Shown in pieces: positions 35,513 through 42,565 of a stretch of DNA of 42,565 nucleotides. The notes under the pieces are model-generated. The model was not told the origin of the DNA and did no database searches. It worked only from the letters and a program-made list of their open reading frames with translations. Numbering within the stretch: position 1 is the stretch's first letter; each line of letters opens with the position of its first letter. The stretch is taken from positions 1 to 42,565 of the forward strand of contig CACGIM010000005.1 of NCBI GenBank assembly GCA_902573115.1, written 5' to 3'. A program made the position numbers and the translations under genes. Source of the DNA: an uncultured Candidatus Poseidoniales archaeon. GTDB taxonomy: Archaea > Thermoplasmatota > Poseidoniia > Poseidoniales > Thalassarchaeaceae.

Positions 35513-37771
35513 TTGAAACTGGTAATTCTTGAGTCTGGGGCAAAGGCCCGTACTATCAAGAAATATTTGGGCAAGGGTTGGATGGTAGACGCCTGCAACG
35601 GGCACGTACAGGATTTACCATCTGGAGGGAGAACTAAGGATAGTTCCAAGGCTATGTGGGCGTCTAAAAAGGGTGAGCTACCCAACCCACCATGGTCTTG
35701 GACAAATAAAGCCGAGAATATAATGGGGAAAATCTCAACAAAGGCCGAAAAGGCCGGGGTTAAGGAGGTATACATCGCAACAGACCCAGACAGAGAAGGA
35801 GAATTCATTGCTTGGAGATTGAGTCAAATTTTATCCAACTTTTCCCGAGTATATCGGATTTCTTTCAATGAAATAACAAAAGATGCCGTAACTGGTGCAA
35901 TATCAAACCCAAGGAGTTTGGACATGTCTCTCGTGGAGGCTGCTATTGTACGCAGACTCATGGATCGCCTCGTCGGTTTTAGGTGTTCCAAATTCTGCCG
36001 CTCATGGAAATTACGTTCAATGGGCCGAGTCCAAACCCCTACTCTAGGATATATAGTAGATAAGGAATTAGAGCGAGAGGCCCATGTTCCGAAAGAATAC
36101 AACACCGTATCTGGGATTGCCTATGATGTTGAAATCAAGGTCAGGTTTCACGAATCCAATGATCCGGAAGCATGGAAAGATGACGATGGGAAACATTTTC
36201 CAGACAGGACATCTGACTCGGAAAACGCTAAATCTGCATTTTCTGTATTGGAATCTACCAAGGAAGTAAAATTGAATTCTGTTAAAGAGTCAATTGTTTC
36301 CAGAAAACCTCAACCTCCATTCACTACGGACACTATGCTTCAGACCGCTAGCTCGAGCCTTGGATGGTCAATATCGAAAACCAGTGGAGTAGCCTCTAGC
36401 CTCTATCAATCTGGGCATATAACCTACATTAGAACTGACTCAACCAGAACAAACAAAAAGGCCAGAGATGTAATGAAGGACCACATAATGAAAAAATTTG
36501 GAAACGATTTTTTAGGCGATGGGATTGGTCAAGGGAAGAGTAAGAGAAAAGGATCTGTTCAAGACGCACATGAAGCTATACGCCCTACGAATCCCGAATT
36601 TGAGAATATAGAATCAGACAAAGATGAAAAATTACTATACAAATTAATCTGGTCTAGGTTTGCAGCAAGCCAGATGTCTAATTCAATAAGGGAGAGAAGA
36701 GCTCTAACTTTTAGTTGTGAAGGAATGGAGGAATCGATATATGGAACTACATCTTGGAGAACACACTCAGGTTGGGAAGAGGTCTTCAACTGGAATCGAC
36801 CAGACGTCAGTTCTGTACCGCCGAATGTTTCTTTTGAGAATGGGTCAGTTTGGAAATTAGATGGGCCACCTGAAATAACAGTTGATTTTACCAAGCCACC
36901 TAGAAGGTTTTCGGAAAGCTCGATTATTCAACAAATGAAAAGAGATGGCATCGGGAGGCCCTCTACCTACGTATCAACCGTTTCAAAGCTGGTAGATAGA
37001 AAGTACGTGAATAAAGAAGGTAGCTCATTATCTCCAACAACACAAGGTAGAACTTTATGGCTTGAGGTCGCACCATTTTACAATCGTACGGATGTTTACG
37101 GTGAAGGACTATTCTCATACAAATTCACTTCTAGTATGGAAGAAAATTTGGACAACATTGAATCGGGTGAGGCGATAGCTTCCCAGAAATGGGATGAATT
37201 TGTAGAAATTTTTAGAGGGCTTCACAATGATGCACTAGAAAAGAGGAGAGAAAAACCAACACTAAGGCAAGTCCAATTCTTGGAAAGCATACTAAGCAGG
37301 GTGACACGAGAAGAAGCTTCAGAAATAATGGGAGAAAAAATAGTTTCAGAATTGACCGGTAACGAAGCAAGAGCGATAATCGACGGTCTAGGGGACTCAA
37401 TACAAGGTAAGCTGCCAGCTAGTGAGCGACAAATTGCTACAATAATTAAGCTACTAGATAAATTAAATTTAACAACAGAAAAAGCCCTTTCTGACATGGG
37501 TTTGGATGATCTTAACGACTTATCTGGAGGTAGGGGCGGAACGGCAAGTCAATTGATTGGAAAGCTAATCGATCTTGACCGGTCATCCCCCGCTACGGAA
37601 AGACAGGTCTCAACTATCATATCAATGGCCGACAGCCTCGAAATGGATATTGCAAACGCAATGGAAATAGTCCAAACTGAGTCCATTGACACAATAAACA
37701 AATCCGATGCGAGTACTCTAATCGCGACCCTAAAAAAGCAGATCAATTCTAAAAGGCGTAGAAAAAAATAG
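35513..37771 (+). CDS. topA: Type IA DNA topoisomerase I with tandem C-terminal helical repeats
   Basis: KLVILESGAKARTIKKYLGKGWMVDACNGHVQDLPSG, EVYIATDPDREGEFIAWRL, ITYIRTDSTRT, RDGIGRPSTYVSTVSKL; C-terminus lacks obvious Zn-fingers. Confidence 0.94.
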   Translation: MKLVILESGAKARTIKKYLGKGWMVDACNGHVQDLPSGGRTKDSSKAMWASKKGELPNPPWSWTNKAENIMGKISTKAEKAGVKEVYIATDPDREGEFIAWRLSQILSNFSRVYRISFNEITKDAVTGAISNPRSLDMSLVEAAIVRRLMDRLVGFRCSKFCRSWKLRSMGRVQTPTLGYIVDKELEREAHVPKEYNTVSGIAYDVEIKVRFHESNDPEAWKDDDGKHFPDRTSDSENAKSAFSVLESTKEVKLNSVKESIVSRKPQPPFTTDTMLQTASSSLGWSISKTSGVASSLYQSGHITYIRTDSTRTNKKARDVMKDHIMKKFGNDFLGDGIGQGKSKRKGSVQDAHEAIRPTNPEFENIESDKDEKLLYKLIWSRFAASQMSNSIRERRALTFSCEGMEESIYGTTSWRTHSGWEEVFNWNRPDVSSVPPNVSFENGSVWKLDGPPEITVDFTKPPRRFSESSIIQQMKRDGIGRPSTYVSTVSKLVDRKYVNKEGSSLSPTTQGRTLWLEVAPFYNRTDVYGEGLFSYKFTSSMEENLDNIESGEAIASQKWDEFVEIFRGLHNDALEKRREKPTLRQVQFLESILSRVTREEASEIMGEKIVSELTGNEARAIIDGLGDSIQGKLPASERQIATIIKLLDKLNLTTEKALSDMGLDDLNDLSGGRGGTASQLIGKLIDLDRSSPATERQVSTIISMADSLEMDIANAMEIVQTESIDTINKSDASTLIATLKKQINSKRRRKK

Positions 37772-37797
37772 TTTAGGTTGGTACGAGTCGAGGAATC

Positions 37798-39003
37798 ATG
37801 AGGTCAGAATACGACGTAGTAATCATCGGTGCCGGGCCAATAGGTGGATACTTAGCCAAAAAACTCAATGAACGTGGGCATAGCGTTATTCTCATTGAGG
37901 AGCATGATGAAATTGGGAGGCCTTTCCAGTGTGCAGGACTCATCAATCCTCTAGCTATGAAGAAAGTCGAATTAAGAGAAACTGTGCAAACAACCATCTG
38001 GGGGGCCAACATTCACAGTCCAAATGGTACTGTAGTGAGGGTAGGTGTTCCCAATGTCGATCGGACTTACTCTGTCTGCAGAAAACTATTCGATGAGGCT
38101 GTCGTAAGGCAGAGCATAGCTTCTGGTAGCGAGATCTTGCTTTCCAGCAAGCCCGTCTCAGCGTCAATTGAAGAAGAATATTGCATTGTAGGAATAGATG
38201 GGCCATCGGGTCTTTCTGAAATCAAATGCAAGTTGATTTGTGGCGCTGATGGCGCTCACTCATGGGTTAGAAGACAATTTAGAATGGGCAAGCCAACAGA
38301 AACCATCATTGGGTTCCAAATCGAAGTAACGGGTTATCAAAATCGAGAAGGAACTCTAGATATGTACACTGGTAAATCTATATCTCCCGGATTCTTCTCT
38401 TGGGCTATTCCCTCTGGTGAAACTACAAGAATTGGTACTTGGACAAAACCTGAACTTATGAATGGGGTTTCGAGTGAGGAGTTTCTGAAAAATTTGATGT
38501 TATATTCTAAATTTAGAAATAAGTTCGAAAATTGCGTAGAGATTGGCCGGTATTGCGGTCCGGTGCCAAGTGGAATTGTTCGGTTCCCATTAAAACAGAG
38601 AGTTGCATTATTCGGGGATGCGGCTGGAATCTGTAAGCCTACTACGGGAGGTGGAATAGGGCCCGGATTCAAACAGGTTGACATTCTAGTACCCAAATTA
38701 AGTAAATCAATTAGCGATAACAATCTTAGTACTAACGCAATGAAGAAAATTTCTGCCTCATTAGATGAAATGAGAAAAGATCAGAGAAGGAAGAAGGCTC
38801 TTCGTGACGCGTTTCTAACGGAGATGGATGATCATGAGTTGGAAGAAATTTTTAGCGTTTGGGCAAGGCCAGAAGTGACTAAATTAATTAATGAAGTTGG
38901 AGATATAGAAAATCCAATTCCCCTTGGAATTAGGATGCTTAGGGAGGTTCCTGAATTTAGAAGACTAGCTGGTAGGGCTGTAAAGGCCGTTTTGTGGGGA
39001 TAA
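37798..39003 (+). CDS. Geranylgeranyl reductase family FAD protein (archaeal lipid reductase-like)
   Basis: YDVVIIGAGPIGGYLAKKLNERGHSVILIEEHDEIGRPFQCAGLINPLAM, CGADGAHSWVRRQF, VALFGDAAGICKPTTGGGIGPGFKQ. Confidence 0.9.
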   Translation: MRSEYDVVIIGAGPIGGYLAKKLNERGHSVILIEEHDEIGRPFQCAGLINPLAMKKVELRETVQTTIWGANIHSPNGTVVRVGVPNVDRTYSVCRKLFDEAVVRQSIASGSEILLSSKPVSASIEEEYCIVGIDGPSGLSEIKCKLICGADGAHSWVRRQFRMGKPTETIIGFQIEVTGYQNREGTLDMYTGKSISPGFFSWAIPSGETTRIGTWTKPELMNGVSSEEFLKNLMLYSKFRNKFENCVEIGRYCGPVPSGIVRFPLKQRVALFGDAAGICKPTTGGGIGPGFKQVDILVPKLSKSISDNNLSTNAMKKISASLDEMRKDQRRKKALRDAFLTEMDDHELEEIFSVWARPEVTKLINEVGDIENPIPLGIRMLREVPEFRRLAGRAVKAVLWG

Positions 39004-39007
39004 TTTT

Positions 39008-40102
39008 TTGCCATCATACATTCAAAGGATAAGATACCCTCCCTTTGAACTGGGAAACATGGACCCTAATTCAGTACCAATATCAGAAGCATTAGTAGAT
39101 ACAAATGGCCTCAATGTCACAGAATTCACTATTGGAAATAAGAATGACTGGATAGTGGAATGGAAAGCAATAGACGCCGAAGACCCCCCTAAATTAACTA
39201 TCCATGGGAACGTTGGCACAGAAACACCCGCCTTCATCAAAAAATCACGATCGGGTTGGTATGTTAATCCTGACCCACTCCATAACTTGTCTAGAAAAAT
39301 GATTCTACCTGTTGTCTCTCTTCTGATAGTCTCTCTCTTCATACACGCTATTGAACCTGGCCTAGTCGACCTAGGAATATTTGACAATACGATTGCCGGC
39401 TCTATTTCCATTGGCCCCCTTGACTATCCGAGGTTACTATTCTTTACATTCCCAATTTTTCTTCTGCCGCTACTATTCAGGACTATTGCAAATTTTAGAG
39501 ACATGTCAAGGCAGTCATACATTAACAGCAACCCATTTGGTGAACCTATGACAGAAATAACTGTGTCGAAAGGTAGGTGTAAACTTTCGATTTCTTCTTT
39601 TCCCGAGGAATTGCAAATAGTCAGATCCCGTGTTCAAGTAGGAATCGCTATTCCAGAGCGGAGTGTCGTGCTTGAATCTCTTGGCAGAAGTGAGGGTGGC
39701 CAACCTTCTCCTGGCATGTCCACTAAACTTCCTGACAAAAGAATAGCAACGGGCGACGAGTCGGGTACCGGTGTAGGGGAAGCTACCCCAATGCAGGTGT
39801 CGACAAGAAGAACTGTTATCCTAGAGCCCTTTAGAATAATGGAAACCGGAGATTGGTCAATAATTCAAAAAAAGGAAAACAAACCTATTGTCAGCCAAGA
39901 GCTCAATGTCCCCTTTGAGTGGCCTGGCACAATATACTCATCGCTAATCGCCGTGCATTGGGAGATATTGATAGAATTCCAAGACAACCTAGGTAGGAAG
40001 GTTAAGTGGGTATCCCCGTTTGTAATGCCACAAAGGGAAGAGCCGACTTCATTGGGTGTTGCGCCCGTTAGAAGCGGTAGGGCTGAGTTATCTAACTACT
40101 GA
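39008..40102 (+). CDS. Hypothetical membrane protein
   Basis: 364 aa, TTG start, two to three TM helices in the first half. Confidence 0.7.
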   Translation: MPSYIQRIRYPPFELGNMDPNSVPISEALVDTNGLNVTEFTIGNKNDWIVEWKAIDAEDPPKLTIHGNVGTETPAFIKKSRSGWYVNPDPLHNLSRKMILPVVSLLIVSLFIHAIEPGLVDLGIFDNTIAGSISIGPLDYPRLLFFTFPIFLLPLLFRTIANFRDMSRQSYINSNPFGEPMTEITVSKGRCKLSISSFPEELQIVRSRVQVGIAIPERSVVLESLGRSEGGQPSPGMSTKLPDKRIATGDESGTGVGEATPMQVSTRRTVILEPFRIMETGDWSIIQKKENKPIVSQELNVPFEWPGTIYSSLIAVHWEILIEFQDNLGRKVKWVSPFVMPQREEPTSLGVAPVRSGRAELSNY

Positions 40103-41236
40103 CTGTATTTCTTCTGTGTTTTCACTTATAGCATTGTAATCGGAGTCTCTTTCTGAAGGAATGTACCCTGCGGCAATAATTGAATTCCTCAGCTCATTTA
40201 TCGACGCATCTGTTTTGGTTGTACCAGATGCCGAAACCACGTTTTCCTCCATCATTGTGGATCCAATATCATCAGCACCACCATTCAAAGCAATCTGGGC
40301 TACAGACAATCCCATTGTGGGCCATGATGCTTGAATATGGTTAATATTATGAAGGAATAGCCTAGAAACTGCTACGTGCCTGAGATACTCTACTGACCCT
40401 GCACCTAGCTCAACCCTATTTGCCCCCTTGTTCATCTTACCGAAGGTGTTGTTCTCTAACATCACCGGCCATGATATGAATGAGGTAAAACCAGGTAGCC
40501 CCTTTGAGATGGAGCTATCTTGGAGGTCCCGAATTTTGGACATGTGCTCTACTCTATTTTCTATAGTTTCTCCGAAGCCAAAAACATTGGTCGCGGAAGT
40601 TGTCAAGCCAATTTCCTGTGCCTCTTCCATCACTCTTAACCAGTTTTTTGCAGAACCCTTCAAAGGGGATATTCCCGATCTTATAGAATCAACGAGCATT
40701 TCTGCTCCCCCGCCCGGCAGCCCATGCATACCAGCATCTTTGAATTCTCTGAGTACTTCCCTTGTTGTCAATCCAGAAACTTCTGCTATGCCTTCAATTT
40801 CTATGGGCGAGAAACAGTCAAGAGAAATTGTAGGATGTCTTACTGTAAGCTCAGTAATCAAATTAGTGTACCAATTAAGTTCTAAATCGGGATTTACTCC
40901 TCCCTGCATCAAAATTCTGGAGCCACCAATTTTCTCTAAATCACTAATCCTATCACTGATCTGGGTTATACTCTGGGTGTAATTTTCATCATGTCCGGGT
41001 GGACGGTAGAATGAACAGAAATGACAATTTATCGTACATATGTTTGTGTAATTGATATTCCTATCTATCAGGTATGTTACTTTCCGACCTGGGACCCTCT
41101 TTTCCCTCATTTCATTAGCGACGAACAGTAAGTCATTCAATGGAGCATTTTCATACAACAAAGTAGCTTGAGGTATTGTCAATATAGGCGGTTCATCCGA
41201 TAATTGGCCTTTAAGAATAACTTCTATTCCTGACAT
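40088..41236 (-). CDS. mqnC: Dehypoxanthine futalosine cyclase MqnC-like radical SAM enzyme
   Basis: GRKVTYLIDRNINYTNICTINCHFCSFYR (CX3CX2C), QASWPTMGLSVAQIALNGGADDIGSTMMEENVVSASG, IIAAGYIPSERDSDYN. Confidence 0.88.
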   Translation of the reverse strand: MSGIEVILKGQLSDEPPILTIPQATLLYENAPLNDLLFVANEMREKRVPGRKVTYLIDRNINYTNICTINCHFCSFYRPPGHDENYTQSITQISDRISDLEKIGGSRILMQGGVNPDLELNWYTNLITELTVRHPTISLDCFSPIEIEGIAEVSGLTTREVLREFKDAGMHGLPGGGAEMLVDSIRSGISPLKGSAKNWLRVMEEAQEIGLTTSATNVFGFGETIENRVEHMSKIRDLQDSSISKGLPGFTSFISWPVMLENNTFGKMNKGANRVELGAGSVEYLRHVAVSRLFLHNINHIQASWPTMGLSVAQIALNGGADDIGSTMMEENVVSASGTTKTDASINELRNSIIAAGYIPSERDSDYNAISENTEEIQSVVR

Positions 41237-41238
41237 TT

Positions 41239-42543
41239 TTAGACACCAGACCCTACTAGCTCTTCTATTTCTTCAATGCTTTTGGGAACCTCGGCAGTCA
41301 ACACCTCTGGTCCATTATCCGTTATAAGTACGTCATCTTCTATCCTGATTCCAATACCTGAATACCTTTCCGGCACGTCAATGTCATTCCTCCAACTTCC
41401 AAAGTATAGTCCCGGCTCTACAGTCAGAACCATGCCAGGTTCTAGCGTTGGCCCAGGGTTTTTGTCTCCTTTCCTACCGCCTCCAACATCATGAACATCA
41501 AGACCTAGTAAATGCCCTGTGCCATGCATGAAGAAATTCCGTATGGGACCGTCTGGATCTAATTGATCACCTAGTGCTTCTTCTATTGTAGTGTCAAATA
41601 CCCCCAGGTCAACAAGACCGCTTGCCAATACTTTTGAGGCCGCGATGTGAAATGAATTCCAAGGTGCTCCTGCCTGGCAGGCTTTAATACCCGCAATTTC
41701 TGCTTCAAGAACGATATTGTATATCTCCCTTTGAGGTTGGGTATACTTGCCATTTACAGGCCAGGTTCTAGTTATATCCGATGCGTACCCGTTAACCTCG
41801 CAACCCGCATCAACAAGTACTAGATCTCCATTATTGATTTTTGATGAGTTCTCTTTGTAGTGCAAAATAGTTGCATTATCTCCACCCCCTACGATAGATG
41901 GAAAGCTCCATGAGCTCCTAGATTTCAAAAAATGCCCCTCCACTACTGATTGAATTTCCCATTCACCAATACCAGGATAAGCATTTTTCATAGCTAAAAT
42001 ATGCGCTTCTGATCCAATCCTTGAGGCCTCTTTGATATGCAGAATTTCCTTTTTGCTTTTTATTACCCTCATCTTATCAATAATATTCCTAGGATCCGAA
42101 ATCTCCCTAGGGCAGCCTGCAAGTACTGAATCTAGCTTTCTAGAAATCCCCTGTACGTGAAAAACATTCTTCACATCCATTAGAATCTGATTAATTTTAA
42201 TTTCTAGATCTTCAATAGATTCGGTATTGTCAACAGGCCAACCCGTTGCTCCTTCTGGACCAAGTCGCTTTCCTTCCCAAATTTCGGCTTTTGTATCTCT
42301 TGGAGGTACAAATAATGTAGATTGCCGCTTTCCTGAAATGTTTGACGCAAGGAAAACACCCTCGTCACCGGTCCAGCCACATAAATACAACATGTAGGAA
42401 TTGGGCCTAAACGGATAGGACACGTCATTTGATCTGATCTTTTTGTCATTAGTGGGAATAATCAGACAGCTTGAATCGGGCAATTCTTCGAAAAGTAGGT
42501 TCTGCCTAGAGAGGTATTCCTCATTGTCGAATGGCAGATTCAT
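41239..42543 (-). CDS. pepP: Xaa-Pro aminopeptidase (M24B, PepP-like)
   Basis: DLVLVDAGCEVNGYASDITRTWPVNGKYTQPQREIYNIV, FFMHGTGHLLGLDVHDVGG, LEPGMVLTVEPGLYF, GIGIRIEDDVLIT. Confidence 0.94.
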   Translation of the reverse strand: MNLPFDNEEYLSRQNLLFEELPDSSCLIIPTNDKKIRSNDVSYPFRPNSYMLYLCGWTGDEGVFLASNISGKRQSTLFVPPRDTKAEIWEGKRLGPEGATGWPVDNTESIEDLEIKINQILMDVKNVFHVQGISRKLDSVLAGCPREISDPRNIIDKMRVIKSKKEILHIKEASRIGSEAHILAMKNAYPGIGEWEIQSVVEGHFLKSRSSWSFPSIVGGGDNATILHYKENSSKINNGDLVLVDAGCEVNGYASDITRTWPVNGKYTQPQREIYNIVLEAEIAGIKACQAGAPWNSFHIAASKVLASGLVDLGVFDTTIEEALGDQLDPDGPIRNFFMHGTGHLLGLDVHDVGGGRKGDKNPGPTLEPGMVLTVEPGLYFGSWRNDIDVPERYSGIGIRIEDDVLITDNGPEVLTAEVPKSIEEIEELVGSGV

Positions 42544-42565
42544 ATACACTGCTTGAGATTTTAGT

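Noticed and set aside
40428-40982. 184-aa plus ORF antisense to mqnC
   Set aside because: Antisense shadow; no family features.
1-42565. tRNA genes, CRISPR arrays, IS elements or prophage modules
   Set aside because: Looked for T-loop motifs in intergenic gaps, regularly spaced repeats, transposase/integrase motifs; none seen. A tRNAscan-SE/minced run would be decisive.

Overview
The window is a compact, gene-dense archaeal chromosome segment. It carries archaeal ribosomal proteins S19e, L39e, L31e and S17e, an archaeal-type ValRS, Kae1, a geranylgeranyl-reductase-like protein and an archaeal SRP RNA. Overall gene content resembles marine Thermoplasmatota / Marine Group II (Poseidoniales); this lineage is inferred, not proven. 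Main blocks: kae1 3' end; methylmalonyl-CoA mutase large subunit plus epimerase; a preQ0 (7-deazaguanine) operon folE-queE-queC-msrB-queD preceded by an unlisted 56-aa ribbon-helix-helix protein; a class II-like photolyase fused to an FAD amine-oxidase-like domain; a ribosomal protein/trmJ operon; a flavin reductase - mini membrane protein - PqqD-like operon next to an unlisted 21-aa peptide with 9 cysteines; a formate-dehydrogenase-like protein plus FdhD; IscA-like plus YgfZ-like; SOD; a phosphoglycerate-dehydrogenase-like protein; ValRS; an MMPL/RND exporter; EVE and DUF1028 proteins; SRP RNA; a CcmE variant with CxxxY; class 2 PyrD; a type IA topoisomerase with unusual C-terminal repeats; MqnC; and an Xaa-Pro peptidase. 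The most interesting candidates are the Cys-rich micropeptide beside the PqqD operon, the RHH regulator with a tandem 11-bp upstream repeat, the photolyase fusion, and a CG-alternating tract in front of topA. I found no CRISPR array, transposon or convincing tRNA gene.
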